From: JBCDBD01 sp039184335
Lineage (GTDB): Bacteria; Bacteroidota; Bacteroidia; Flavobacteriales; Flavobacteriaceae
Length of the DNA stretch: 42,978 nt
Assembly: GCA_039184335.1 (NCBI GenBank)
Contig: JBCDBD010000031.1
Location: forward strand, 1 to 42,978
Direction of reading: 5' to 3'
This document shows, one piece after another, positions 1 through 8,681 of the stretch (position 1 is the first letter of the stretch; every line of letters starts with the position of its first letter). The notes beneath the pieces are model-generated. The model was not told where the DNA came from and did no database searches. It saw nothing but the letters and a program-made list of their open reading frames with translations. The translations under genes and the position numbers were made by a program.

Positions 1-20
1 TCAATTTCTTTTTCATTCAT
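1..20 (-). CDS. Possible start of a divergent gene, cut by the window edge
   Basis: On the minus strand an ATG at 20-18 opens a frame reading MNEKEI before the window ends. It lies back to back with the XRE-type regulator at 73, and the 52 bp between them hold a perfect palindrome. A regulator divergent from its target is a common layout, which is the main reason to list this. Only six codons are visible, so no function can be given and the frame may be chance. A second ATG at 16-14 is in a different frame. Confidence 0.3.
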
Positions 21-40
21 ATTGATTGTTTGATATGAAT
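15..40. promoter_or_regulatory. Inverted repeat, ATTCATAT N10 ATATGAAT
   Basis: Two perfect 8-bp arms at 15-22 and 33-40 are separated by 10 bp. The left arm overlaps the start of the possible divergent minus-strand gene. With the palindrome at 53-64 it could be an operator for the neighbouring XRE-type protein. It is AT-rich, so chance occurrence is possible. Confidence 0.3.
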
Positions 41-52
41 ATTGCAAATCAG

Positions 53-64
53 TTACAATTGTAA
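53..64. promoter_or_regulatory. Perfect palindrome TTACAATTGTAA upstream of the XRE regulator
   Basis: This 12-bp perfect palindrome lies 8 bp before the ATG of the XRE-family gene at 73. XRE/Cro-type repressors usually bind short palindromes as dimers and often control their own gene, so this is a reasonable autoregulatory operator. The assignment rests on position and symmetry only. Confidence 0.4.
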
Positions 65-72
65 ACTTTATT

Positions 73-432
73 ATGGTTCAACGCTTAAAAAAGATACTAC
101 ACCATTACCAATTATCAGCAGCTACATTTGCGGACAGGATTGGTATTCAGAGATCCAGTATGTCCCACATCCTATCAGGTCGTAACAGACCTAGCTTGGA
201 CTTTGTCAAAAAATTGGTGGAAACTTTTCCAGAGGTTGACCTGTATTGGTTGTTGTATGGTAAAGGTCGTTTTCCCAAAAAAGACATCAACATTGCGACT
301 GCAACTGAAATGATTACAAAAGACATTGCCGACCCTGTCGGTATTGGTAAGGCTACCGTGAATCCTACAAAGGTGATGGTGTTCTATGAAGATGGAACAT
401 TTGAGGTATTTGTTCCGAAAAAAAGCCCATAA
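73..432 (+). CDS. XRE-family helix-turn-helix regulator
   Basis: This 119-residue protein carries a Cro/C1-type helix-turn-helix at about residues 5-65. The recognition region reads DRIGIQRSSMSHILSGRNRP, and is followed by a typical helix (LDFVKKLVETFPEVDLYWLLYG). The family binds DNA as a dimer. The C-terminal 50 residues are not a sensor domain I recognise and end in a short strand-rich stretch (KVMVFYEDGTFEVFVP). The ATG at 73 is the first start in frame and follows a perfect palindrome, which suggests autoregulation. A gene may start divergently at position 20. The target is unknown. The family call is firm and the specific role is not known. Confidence 0.88.
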   Translation: MVQRLKKILHHYQLSAATFADRIGIQRSSMSHILSGRNRPSLDFVKKLVETFPEVDLYWLLYGKGRFPKKDINIATATEMITKDIADPVGIGKATVNPTKVMVFYEDGTFEVFVPKKSP

Positions 433-472
433 TTGTGTTCAAACCTATTTTCTTTAGCTTTATTTTGCAGTC

Positions 473-850
473 ATGCGACATTTCTTTTTGATATTACTTA
501 TTGTCTTGGTCTTTATACGATGCGAGACTCCCCCAACTAGGGAATGTTCAAAATTCCGAACAGGTACATTTACTTTCACCACCTTGGTCGGTACAGTCGA
601 AAAAACAACAACCTTTGTTCGCACCGATATGATGGAAATCGATTTTTTTGAGGGAAAACAGGACACTTCAAGCGTTAGATGGATCAATGATTGTGAATAT
701 GTCTTAAAAAAGATAAATCCGAAAAACAAAGCGGAGGAAAAGTCCATTCACATAAAAATATTGACTACTTCAGCTACTTCGTATACTTTTGAATACAATG
801 CCATTGGTGAAAAAACAAAATTTAGGGGAACCGCCATAAAAAAACACTGA
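473..850 (+). CDS. Small exported protein of a flavobacterial family, probable lipoprotein
   Basis: This 125-residue protein begins with a hydrophobic segment (residues 4-15) ending at Cys17, followed by ETPP. That is the shape of a lipoprotein signal, but the residue before the Cys is Arg, which is atypical. The mature part has features I recall from a Flavobacteriaceae family: a GTFTF strand, the FVRTDMMEIDFFEGK segment, and WINDCEYVLKKINPKN. From memory, members are sometimes labelled 'DNA topoisomerase IV' in databases, apparently from nearby parC/parE rather than similarity. This protein has no topoisomerase motif. Its stop is 2 bp before the TerC start, so the two are probably co-transcribed. 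The function is unknown. Confidence 0.8.
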   Translation: MRHFFLILLIVLVFIRCETPPTRECSKFRTGTFTFTTLVGTVEKTTTFVRTDMMEIDFFEGKQDTSSVRWINDCEYVLKKINPKNKAEEKSIHIKILTTSATSYTFEYNAIGEKTKFRGTAIKKH

Positions 851-852
851 AC

Positions 853-1665
853 ATGTTTGAAATTTTTACAAGTCCAGATGCTTGGATTGCATTGCTCACT
901 TTGACTTTTCTTGAAATTGTCTTAGGTATCGACAACATAATCTTTATATCGATCGCTGCTGGCAAACTTGAAAAAAAAGACCGAAAAACCGCTACCAACC
1001 TAGGATTGATTTTGGCCATGGCCATGCGCATCGTCCTTTTGTTCGGTATTACATGGCTTATTTCCCTTAAAAAACCATTTTGGGTGTTGAGTGCATCTTG
1101 GATCCATGGGGGTATCAGTTGGCAAGCCCTTATACTGTTCCTTGGTGGCCTGTTCTTACTCTATAAGAGTACCAAAGAAATCCATGAAAAGGTTGAGGAC
1201 CGTGGTCATGATGAACGCGAAGTCAAAAAGTCACAATCCAATTCATTGACCAACGCCATTCTACAAATCACGATCATCAATATTGTATTTTCCTTTGACT
1301 CGATACTTACTGCGATCGGAATGACCAACGGCATATCCCCAAATCCGGACGATGCCCTGGTTTTGATGATTGTAGCAGTGGTGGCATCGGTCATTATCAT
1401 GATGCTTTTTGCCAATCCTGTTGGGGATTTTGTCAACAAACACCCATCAATTCAAGTCTTAGGACTTTCATTCTTGATCTTGATCGGGTTTATGCTGATT
1501 GCCGAAGCGGCCCATTTGTCACATTTGGTCGTCTTTGATAATGAGATTGGTGCCATTCCGAAAGGTTACCTGTATTTTGCCATTGCTTTTTCATTGATAA
1601 TCGAGTTTCTCGATCTACGTATGAAACACAATAAAAAGGCAGCTATGGAAGAAGCTGGGAATTGA
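853..1665 (+). CDS. TerC-family integral membrane protein
   Basis: This 270-residue polytopic protein has about seven hydrophobic segments. It carries the acidic TerC signatures: EIVLGIDNIIFISI near residues 21-34 and FSFDSILTAIGM near residues 145-157. TerC-family proteins are linked to metal-ion handling (manganese or calcium export in characterised bacterial relatives) and, in some members, tellurite resistance. A charged cytoplasmic loop (KEIHEKVEDRGHDEREVKKS) separates the two halves. The ATG at 853 is 2 bp after the stop of the upstream lipoprotein-like gene. The 3' end faces the desaturase gene with only 16 bp between the stops. The family call is confident, the ion is not. Confidence 0.92.
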   Translation: MFEIFTSPDAWIALLTLTFLEIVLGIDNIIFISIAAGKLEKKDRKTATNLGLILAMAMRIVLLFGITWLISLKKPFWVLSASWIHGGISWQALILFLGGLFLLYKSTKEIHEKVEDRGHDEREVKKSQSNSLTNAILQITIINIVFSFDSILTAIGMTNGISPNPDDALVLMIVAVVASVIIMMLFANPVGDFVNKHPSIQVLGLSFLILIGFMLIAEAAHLSHLVVFDNEIGAIPKGYLYFAIAFSLIIEFLDLRMKHNKKAAMEEAGN

Positions 1666-1681
1666 AGAAAAACAGTGCAGC

Positions 1682-2638
1682 TCAGTTAGGTCGCTGATAG
1701 GCCATTTTAGGGTTTAGCTTTTTTTGTTCCTCAAACAATTTCTGTTGCTGTTTGACAGTCATCGTACTACCATCATGGCTCCAACCAGGTGGTCCGAATA
1801 CGTACATCAGTTTATGTGAAAGCTTTTTCGCCCGTTTAAAGTCTTTCCAAATATCTTTAAACTCATGCGTGAGTATTACCATGGGGTTGTAAGAGTTTGG
1901 TGAATGTATTACGCCATACTTAACGTCGATGTTATCATCGAGTTCCTTCCATGTACCGAACATCTTATCGAAAATGTTCAAGAACCCCCCATGGTTTTTA
2001 TCCAAGTACTCCACGTTTTGGGCATGATGAACTTGGTGCATGGTGTGTGTATTGAATATTTTCTCTAAAAAACCCAATTTTGGCACATATACGGAATGTA
2101 GTTGAAACTGCCATAGCGCTTCAATGCCCAAACAGACCAAAACCATCTCAGGTGCAAACCCGATCGCTGGTATCCACATATAGAACAAGGGCTTATACAA
2201 AATGGTAAACCATCCGTTTCTGACCGCTGTGCCCAAGTTAAAATTATCAGAAGAATGGTGCACAATATGTGCTGCCCATAAAATTCGAATTTCATGATTG
2301 GCCCTATGAAACCAGTAGTAGGTAAAATCATCTGCCAATTGACAAAACAACCACACATACCAAGCATAACCAAAAGATTCGTAACCGAACCTGTTCATAC
2401 GGACCCCCGCTACCAAGGGGTTGAACAATTCATAGACAAACTCAAAAAGAAAAATAGCAAAAATCACCTTGAACAAAGGTCCCAAAAGTGCGGATCCCAC
2501 CCCCATAAATCCACTTGCCGCCAAATCCTTCCAATGGTACAGATGGTCATCTCCATGGGTTTTACTATAAGTAAGTTCCAATAAAATAAAGGCAATAAAA
2601 ACCGGTACTCCGTACACGAGAGGGTTGGTAAAATCCAT
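1682..2638 (-). CDS. Sterol desaturase / fatty acid hydroxylase family membrane protein
   Basis: This 318-residue protein has several hydrophobic segments in its N-terminal half. It carries the three His clusters of the diiron membrane hydroxylase superfamily: HRANHE, HIVHHSSDNFN and HTMHQVHH, with a further HGG motif. These enzymes hydroxylate or desaturate lipids at the membrane using O2. Bacterial members act on fatty acids, carotenoids or sphingoid-like lipids, and the substrate cannot be told here. The gene lies 65 bp downstream of parC on the same strand, so it may be read through from the topoisomerase IV transcript. No functional link to topoisomerase is evident. Confidence 0.9.
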   Translation of the reverse strand: MDFTNPLVYGVPVFIAFILLELTYSKTHGDDHLYHWKDLAASGFMGVGSALLGPLFKVIFAIFLFEFVYELFNPLVAGVRMNRFGYESFGYAWYVWLFCQLADDFTYYWFHRANHEIRILWAAHIVHHSSDNFNLGTAVRNGWFTILYKPLFYMWIPAIGFAPEMVLVCLGIEALWQFQLHSVYVPKLGFLEKIFNTHTMHQVHHAQNVEYLDKNHGGFLNIFDKMFGTWKELDDNIDVKYGVIHSPNSYNPMVILTHEFKDIWKDFKRAKKLSHKLMYVFGPPGWSHDGSTMTVKQQQKLFEEQKKLNPKMAYQRPN

Positions 2639-2703
2639 GTAAAATCCTTAATCGATGTGCTAGTGGGTATTCATAGAAGTTGTGAAAATAGAGATAAAAA
2701 GGG

Positions 2704-5331
2704 TCAAAACAAAGTAGTTTGGTCCAAACCTCCATCTTTTGCCTCTATGTCGTCATCAGTAAAACCGATACGTTCTTCATCAATTACCTCAATGTCTTCT
2801 GCAGCCAGATCTTCTTTTTCCTCATATGGAAGTGGGGACAGACCATTTATGCTCTTTACCCGTTCAGTGGTCAATTGGTTGCCCAAGGCCTTTATTCCCT
2901 TCACTGCTATAAAACTTTCAAGAGCGACATTCTGATTGGGCCTTGCTTCCTTGCCACGCGGCTTGACAAACTCTATTGCTATGACCGGTCGCCAATCGGT
3001 CGAAACCAATTCTAGGTATGATTTTTGGTGTTCTGAGATGACCAATTCTTCTTTATTGGTATTTTCTACCAAGAATCGTTTCGCATAAAACCGTTCTTTC
3101 GCACCTTCGTAATGTACAATGGAAATGGGCTTTTTCGGTTTCCATTTTTCCAAGACCAACAAGTCATTGTCAAACCTCATGTTCAAATCAGGGATTACCG
3201 TTTTAAGGTAACCTTTCTGGTTGATGACCAAAAGTAGGTCATCGCCCTTAAAATCACCTAAGAGCTCACCACGGCCATCTACGTTCAAGCGACCTACAAT
3301 AGTGTCAAACCATATTTTTCGCGGCTTTAATGTAGAAACCCCTTTTTCTTTCAATTCGATTCGCTTGACAGCATATTTGGTGACAATGTTACCCTTAGAG
3401 GCCCTACCCTTGATCAGTACATCGGCAAAATCCAAGTCCCATTTGAGTTTTTTGACGCTGCCTGACTGTCGTAGCAAGACTGTCACAATTTCTGCTTCAC
3501 CGTTTGGATTGGCCGAAAAATAAAGTACATCTGTACTTGATTTGCCATTGGTAAGGTCGTAAATCTTATCCCTCGTGATGGCTGTGATGTTAAATCGCTT
3601 GATATAACTGGGGCCACCTCGACCATCTTTGTATATCATATTGTAGGTAGTACGCTTATCTTTCTTCTTAAAAACGGCCACATGAATGATGTGCTTGCCC
3701 ACAAATGTTTTCGAATCTACCTTGGTGACCATCATTTGGCCTTTCTTTGTGAACACAATGATATCATCAATATCGCTGCAATCGGTCACGTATTCATCAC
3801 GGCGCAGCGAAGTACCTATAAAACCTTCTTCGCGGTTGACATATAGTTTTGTGTTTCTAATAACAACTTTTGTCGCCTCTATATCGTCAAAGACCTTGAT
3901 TTCTGATTTTCGTTCCCTTCCCTTTCCGTACTTTTTTTTGAGCTCTTTGAAATAAGCAATGGCAAAATCAATCAGATGCTCAAGATGGTTTTTGGTCTCA
4001 GCGATACGTTGTTCTAGATGATCGATATGCTCCTTGGCCTTGTCCAGATCAAATTTTGAAATACGTTTGATCCGTATTTCTGTTAACCTAACGATATCTT
4101 CTTCAGTGACTTCCCGTCTCAAGTTTTTGGTAAATGGCTTGAGGCCTTTGGCAATTGCTTTGATGACCCCTTCCCATGTTTCTTCTTCCTCAATTTCGCG
4201 ATAGATCCTGTTTGCGATGAATATGCGCTCCAATGAGGCAAAATGCCACTGCCCTTCAAGCTCGTTCAATTGAATCTGTAGCTCTGCTTTTAGTAAGGCA
4301 ACAGTATTGTCGGTTGAACGTTGCAACATCTCATGTACTCCTATAAAAACGGGCTTGTTGTCTTCAATAATGCACCCTAAAGGTGATATGGAAGACTCAC
4401 AGGAAGTAAAGGCATATAGTGCATCTATGGTCTTGTCAGGAGAAATACCACTTGGTAAATGCACCAATATCTCTACTTGGGCCGCGGTATTGTCTTCAAT
4501 CTTTTTGATTTTGATCTTGCCCTTATCGTTAGCCTTGAGAATGGAATCAATCAACGAAGTCGTGTTGGTGCCGAAAGGTATCTCTTTGATGACCAATGTA
4601 TTCTTGTCGAATTGTGTGATACGGGCCCGTACCCGTATTTTGCCGCCACGCATGCCATCGTTATAATTGGTCACATCAATAATGCCAGCGGTTGGAAAGT
4701 CTGGAAAAATTGTAAATCGCTTGCCCCGTAAATGCTTGATAGAGGCATCGACCAATTCATTGAAGTTATGTGGTAGGATCTTTGTAGACAATCCAACGGC
4801 GATACCCTCTGCACCTTGGGCCAATAACAACGGGAACTTTACAGGAAGGTTTATAGGCTCTTTTTTTCTGCCATCGTATGATAGCTGCCATTCCGTTATC
4901 TTCGGACTATATACGACCTCCAACGCAAATTTCGAAAGCCTTGCCTCAATATATCTGGGGGCAGCAGCACCGTCGCCGGTCAGTATGTTTCCCCAGTTGC
5001 CCTGGGTATCGATCAACAAGTCTTTTTGCCCTATTTGTACCATGGCATCCCCAATCGACGCATCGCCATGGGGGTGGTACTGCATAGTATGCCCCACTAC
5101 ATTGGCCACCTTATTATAGCGGCCGTCATCCAATTCCTTAAGGGCATGCATAATCCTACGTTGCACCGGCTTAAACCCATCTTCAATGGCCGGTACGGCA
5201 CGTTCGAGAATAACATAAGAGGCATAGTCAAGAAACCAATCCTTGTACATTCCCGTTACCTTGGTCAAGGTTTCATGGGAACCGTCTTGAGACATTAAAC
5301 CATCATTTTCCAATTCATCATTTTCTTCCAT
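2704..5331 (-). CDS. parC: DNA topoisomerase IV subunit A
   Basis: This 875-residue protein is the DNA breakage-reunion subunit of a type IIA topoisomerase, which decatenates daughter chromosomes. The N-terminal winged-helix region contains ASYVILERAVPAIEDGFKPV and RRIMHAL. The catalytic tyrosine is Tyr127 within APRYIEARLS, near its place in E. coli ParC and GyrA. The usual Thr after that Tyr is Ile here. A coiled tower region (about 380-480) is followed by C-terminal blade repeats. I see no GyrA-box (QQRGGKG), which argues for ParC over GyrA. Pairing with parE 23 bp upstream supports this. The C-terminal tail is acidic. Confidence 0.95.
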   Translation of the reverse strand: MEENDELENDGLMSQDGSHETLTKVTGMYKDWFLDYASYVILERAVPAIEDGFKPVQRRIMHALKELDDGRYNKVANVVGHTMQYHPHGDASIGDAMVQIGQKDLLIDTQGNWGNILTGDGAAAPRYIEARLSKFALEVVYSPKITEWQLSYDGRKKEPINLPVKFPLLLAQGAEGIAVGLSTKILPHNFNELVDASIKHLRGKRFTIFPDFPTAGIIDVTNYNDGMRGGKIRVRARITQFDKNTLVIKEIPFGTNTTSLIDSILKANDKGKIKIKKIEDNTAAQVEILVHLPSGISPDKTIDALYAFTSCESSISPLGCIIEDNKPVFIGVHEMLQRSTDNTVALLKAELQIQLNELEGQWHFASLERIFIANRIYREIEEEETWEGVIKAIAKGLKPFTKNLRREVTEEDIVRLTEIRIKRISKFDLDKAKEHIDHLEQRIAETKNHLEHLIDFAIAYFKELKKKYGKGRERKSEIKVFDDIEATKVVIRNTKLYVNREEGFIGTSLRRDEYVTDCSDIDDIIVFTKKGQMMVTKVDSKTFVGKHIIHVAVFKKKDKRTTYNMIYKDGRGGPSYIKRFNITAITRDKIYDLTNGKSSTDVLYFSANPNGEAEIVTVLLRQSGSVKKLKWDLDFADVLIKGRASKGNIVTKYAVKRIELKEKGVSTLKPRKIWFDTIVGRLNVDGRGELLGDFKGDDLLLVINQKGYLKTVIPDLNMRFDNDLLVLEKWKPKKPISIVHYEGAKERFYAKRFLVENTNKEELVISEHQKSYLELVSTDWRPVIAIEFVKPRGKEARPNQNVALESFIAVKGIKALGNQLTTERVKSINGLSPLPYEEKEDLAAEDIEVIDEERIGFTDDDIEAKDGGLDQTTLF

Positions 5332-5354
5332 ATAGAAAGCGTACTATCGCTTAT

Positions 5355-7214
5355 TTACAGTTGGTCTTGTTCGATTAGGTCAAGTTCCACTTTAAGGTTA
5401 TTTATGATAAAGTCTTGCCGGTCAGGGGTGTTTTTGCCCATATAGAACTTTAACAGTGTGTCAATACTCATCGCCTTGTCCAACATCACCGGTTCTAAAC
5501 GGATATCGTCGCCTATAAAATGTTTGAACTCATCAGGTGAAATTTCACCCAACCCCTTAAATCGCGTAATCTCTTGTTTTCCAGATAATTTTGCCATTGC
5601 ATTACGCTTTTCCTCTTCACTGTAACAGTAAATCGTTTCTTTTCTGTTGCGCACCCTGAACAAAGGGGTTTGAAGGATATAGAGATGGTTTTCCTTGATC
5701 AATTCAGGAAAAAATTGAAGAAAGAACGTAATCAACAATAGCCTGATATGCATACCGTCGACGTCAGCATCGGTGGCAATGACAATATTGTTGTATCGCA
5801 GGTTTTCTATGGACTCTTCAATGTTAAGTGCAGCTTGCAGTAGATTGAATTCTTCATTTTCATACACTACTTTTTTGGTCATACCATACGAGTTGAGGGG
5901 CTTGCCCCTAAGGCTGAACACCGCTTGTATGTTGACATCCCTTGATTTGGTAATGGAACCGGAAGCGGAGTCACCCTCTGTAATAAAAAGTGTGGTCTCA
6001 AGCCTTTTGTCATTTTTCATATCCCCTAGGTGAACACGGCAATCCCGCAGTTTTTTATTGTGCAGGCTTGCTTTTTTGGCACGTTCCCGAGCTAGCTTTC
6101 GAATTCCAGAAAGCTCTTTCCGTTCTTTTTCTGCTTGTACAATTTTTCGTTGAAGGGCATCTTTGGTTTCGAGGTTCTTATGAAGATAGTTGTCTAAATT
6201 TCGACCTATAAAATCATTGATATAGGTTCGCACGGTTGGTAAGCCCCCCCCCATGTCGGTAGAACCCAACTTGGTCTTGGTCTGGCTTTCGAATACAGGT
6301 TCCATGACCTTGATGGCAATGGCCGCGATTATAGACTTTCGAACATCTGAAGCATCATAGTGCTTTCCATAGTGGTCGCGCACGGTCTTGACGAGGGCTT
6401 CGCGAAATGCCGCCTGATGCGTACCACCCTGTGTGGTATGTTGTCCATTTACAAAAGAATGGTACTCTTCACTATACTGTGTCTTACTATGGGTAATGGC
6501 AACCTCGATATCACCGCCCTTGAGGTGGATGATGGGATACAAAAAATCATCTTGATTATTATTGTCCTCAAGTAAATCCTTCAGCCCGTTTTTGGAATGG
6601 AACTTTTCTCCATTGAAGATAATGGTCAGCCCAGGGTTGAGGTATACATAGTTTTTGAGCATTCGCTCCACATACTCATTGCGAAACCTATATTTTTTGA
6701 AAATGGATTCGTCAGGAACAAAACTCACTTTGGTCCCCTTGCGTTTCGAACTTTCGTCCAACAGTTCCTCATTGACCAGTTCCCCTGTTTTGAACTCTGC
6801 AAATTTTGATTTTCCATCTCTGATGGACTCTACTTTAAAGTAAGTGGAAAGCGCATTCACTGCCTTGGTACCCACTCCGTTCAAACCGACAGATTTCTTA
6901 AAGGCCCTAGTATCGTACTTGCCCCCAGTGTTCATCTTGGATACCACATCGACCACCTTCCCTAACGGAATGCCGCGCCCGTAATCACGAACATGCACCA
7001 TGTTTTCCTTGATGGCGATTTCAATGGTCTTACCAGCCCCCATGACAAACTCATCAATGCAATTGTCGATGACCTCTTTGAGTAGAATATAAATGCCATC
7101 ATCTGCTGAAGATCCATCCCCTAGCTTTCCAATATACATACCCGGTCGCATACGAATATGCTCTTTCCAATCAAGCGAACGAATGTTGTCTTCAGTATAT
7201 TGGGCTTGCGCCAT
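5355..7214 (-). CDS. parE: DNA topoisomerase IV subunit B
   Basis: This 619-residue protein is the ATPase subunit of topoisomerase IV. The GHKL ATP site shows EVIDNCIDEFVMG, DYGRGIPLGK and GLNGVGTKAVNAL in the first 130 residues. The transducer domain follows. The TOPRIM metal site has EGDSASGS and DADVDGMHI, and the closing motif is RFKGLGEISPDEF. The length fits ParE or short GyrB. The parC gene starts 23 bp downstream on the same strand, so the pair is an operon. The 126 bp upstream hold an inverted repeat and probably the promoter, although I find no convincing full consensus there. Confidence 0.95.
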   Translation of the reverse strand: MAQAQYTEDNIRSLDWKEHIRMRPGMYIGKLGDGSSADDGIYILLKEVIDNCIDEFVMGAGKTIEIAIKENMVHVRDYGRGIPLGKVVDVVSKMNTGGKYDTRAFKKSVGLNGVGTKAVNALSTYFKVESIRDGKSKFAEFKTGELVNEELLDESSKRKGTKVSFVPDESIFKKYRFRNEYVERMLKNYVYLNPGLTIIFNGEKFHSKNGLKDLLEDNNNQDDFLYPIIHLKGGDIEVAITHSKTQYSEEYHSFVNGQHTTQGGTHQAAFREALVKTVRDHYGKHYDASDVRKSIIAAIAIKVMEPVFESQTKTKLGSTDMGGGLPTVRTYINDFIGRNLDNYLHKNLETKDALQRKIVQAEKERKELSGIRKLARERAKKASLHNKKLRDCRVHLGDMKNDKRLETTLFITEGDSASGSITKSRDVNIQAVFSLRGKPLNSYGMTKKVVYENEEFNLLQAALNIEESIENLRYNNIVIATDADVDGMHIRLLLITFFLQFFPELIKENHLYILQTPLFRVRNRKETIYCYSEEEKRNAMAKLSGKQEITRFKGLGEISPDEFKHFIGDDIRLEPVMLDKAMSIDTLLKFYMGKNTPDRQDFIINNLKVELDLIEQDQL

Positions 7215-7283
7215 TGGCTAAGGGTTTATCCCAGCTAATATAAAATTTAGGGCCAAAAATCAAAATGCAGGCCATGGAAAGTA

Positions 7284-7313
7284 ATCAACAAAACAGGTAG
7301 TACTATTGTTGAT
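7284..7313. repeat. Inverted repeat between ychF and parE, ATCAACAA N14 TTGTTGAT
   Basis: Two perfect 8-bp arms at 7284-7291 and 7306-7313 are separated by 14 bp in the ychF-parE gap. Neither side has a T-run, so it is not a typical terminator. It may be a spaced operator or a structured leader of parE. The evidence is symmetry alone. Confidence 0.25.
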
Positions 7314-7340
7314 AGCACTGATGTTCGGCCAAGAAACCAA

Positions 7341-8435
7341 TCATACATTAAACCGAAAGTGCATCACATCGCCGTTTTGTACCACATATTCCTTTCCTTC
7401 AATCCGCATTTTTCCGGATTCCTTGACTTTAGTCTCACTGCCAAAGCTGATGTAGTCATCATAGGCGATGACTTCAGCCCGAATGAACCCCTTTTCAAAA
7501 TCAGTGTGTATGACACCTGCGGCTTGTGGTGCCGTAGCCCCTATTGAAATGGTCCATGCCCGTACCTCTTTTTCGCCTGCGGTAAAATAGGTCTGTAGGT
7601 TTAACAATTGGTAGGCCCCACGAATCAATTTTGATGACCCTGGCTCAGAGAGTCCCAAGTCTTCGAGAAAAAGTTGACGTTCTTCATAGGTTTCCAATTC
7701 GTTGATATCGGCCTCGGTGCCGACTGCTAAAAAAATGACCTCTGCATTTTCACCTGCAACGGCCTTTTTTACATTTTCTACATAGGCATTTCCTGAAACT
7801 GCCGAGGCTTCATCAACATTGCACACATACATTACGGGTTTGTCAGTGATCAACTGCAGGGGTTTCACAAACTCATATCGATCTTCATCGGCAATTGAAA
7901 TGGCACGCACCGAAAGTCCAGATTCCAACCCCGTCTTTATCTTTTCGAGCACCGCTGCTTCTTTTTGTGCATCTTTATTGCCCGTTTTAGCGGCACGGTT
8001 GACTTTATCAAGCTTTTTGTCCACACTTTCCAAATCCTTCAACTGCAGCTCCATGTCTATGGTCTCTTTGTCCCGTAAGGGATCAACCGAACCGTCAACG
8101 TGCACGACATTGTCGTTATCAAAACATCGGAGTACATGTAAAATGGCATCTGTTTCCCGAATATTGCCCAAAAATTGATTGCCCAAGCCCTCACCCTTGC
8201 TTGCCCCTTTGACCAAACCGGCAATATCAACGATTTCGACAGTAGCTGGAATGACTTTTTCAGGATTGACCAAACCTTCCAATGCCTGTAACCGAGAATC
8301 TGGCACATTGACGACCCCAATATTGGGCTCTATGGTACAAAACGGGAAATTCGCACTCTGCGCCTTGGCATTTGAAAGGCAATTGAAAAGGGTTGATTTT
8401 CCTACGTTGGGCAATCCTACAATACCGGCTTTCAT
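7341..8435 (-). CDS. ychF: Ribosome-binding ATPase YchF (OLA1/Obg-related)
   Basis: This 364-residue protein is a full-length YchF, a conserved P-loop NTPase that binds ribosomes and prefers ATP to GTP. It starts with GLPNVGKSTLFNCLSNA (Walker A), then ANFPFCTIEPN and VDIAGLVKGASKGEGLGNQFL (switch and Walker B/G3 region). The G4-equivalent position reads YVCNVDE in place of NKxD, as in the ATP-preferring members. The C-terminal TGS-like domain includes GVIHTDFEKGFIRAEVI and ends RIEGKEYVVQNGDVMHFRFNV. The gene stands alone on the minus strand behind a good flavobacterial promoter candidate. Confidence 0.96.
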   Translation of the reverse strand: MKAGIVGLPNVGKSTLFNCLSNAKAQSANFPFCTIEPNIGVVNVPDSRLQALEGLVNPEKVIPATVEIVDIAGLVKGASKGEGLGNQFLGNIRETDAILHVLRCFDNDNVVHVDGSVDPLRDKETIDMELQLKDLESVDKKLDKVNRAAKTGNKDAQKEAAVLEKIKTGLESGLSVRAISIADEDRYEFVKPLQLITDKPVMYVCNVDEASAVSGNAYVENVKKAVAGENAEVIFLAVGTEADINELETYEERQLFLEDLGLSEPGSSKLIRGAYQLLNLQTYFTAGEKEVRAWTISIGATAPQAAGVIHTDFEKGFIRAEVIAYDDYISFGSETKVKESGKMRIEGKEYVVQNGDVMHFRFNV

Positions 8436-8456
8436 CTATATTGTGTTTTGAGGCTG

Positions 8457-8490
8457 CAAATATAAGTTGAAGTTTTGTATCACCGACCAA
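8457..8490 (-). promoter_or_regulatory. Candidate flavobacterial promoter for ychF
   Basis: On the minus strand TATATTTG at 8464-8457 fits the Bacteroidota -7 consensus TAnnTTTG exactly. A TTG at 8490-8488 lies 23 bp upstream, at the long end of the accepted 17-23 bp spacing. Transcription would start about 15 nt before the ychF ATG at 8435. Confidence 0.5.
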
Positions 8491-8500
8491 GTTTGTACAT

Positions 8501-8629
8501 CTACCTCCCTGTAAGGTGCATGTACACTATCAACACGACAATTGCGATAATGCCTAAAATAGCAACTACGGAGAGTACACAGCCCAACTGTTTCCAAAAT
8601 CCACGATATGTTCCCCCGTGTTCTTCCAT
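8501..8629 (-). CDS. Small single-pass membrane protein, 42 residues
   Basis: An ATG at 8629-8627 opens a 42-codon frame. A polar start (MEEHGGTYRGFWKQL) is followed by about 22 hydrophobic residues (GCVLSVVAILGIIAIVVLIVY) and a short basic end. This is a clean single-span topology that chance rarely gives. I do not recognise the family. Its ATG lies directly after the T-run of a strong terminator for the ferredoxin gene, so it would be translated from readthrough transcripts or from a promoter within the hairpin region. The frame extends upstream to 8854 but overlaps ferredoxin there, so the short form is preferred. No Shine-Dalgarno sequence is visible. Confidence 0.45.
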   Translation of the reverse strand: MEEHGGTYRGFWKQLGCVLSVVAILGIIAIVVLIVYMHLTGR

Positions 8630-8656
8630 AAAAAACCCGAATCTTATGATCCGGGT
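8630..8656 (-). terminator. Rho-independent terminator of the ferredoxin gene
   Basis: Read on the minus strand, a 9-bp stem (ACCCGGATC with GATTCGGGT, one G-T pair) closes a 4-nt loop and is followed by six T's. It lies 25 bp after the ferredoxin stop and directly before the ATG of the 42-residue membrane protein. Confidence 0.8.
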
Positions 8657-8681
8657 CAAATTACATGTTTTTATGTAGCGA

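Noticed and set aside
2704..7214. DNA gyrase genes gyrA/gyrB instead of parC/parE
   Set aside because: No GyrA-box is seen in the A subunit, and adjacent parE-parC is the usual topoisomerase IV layout.
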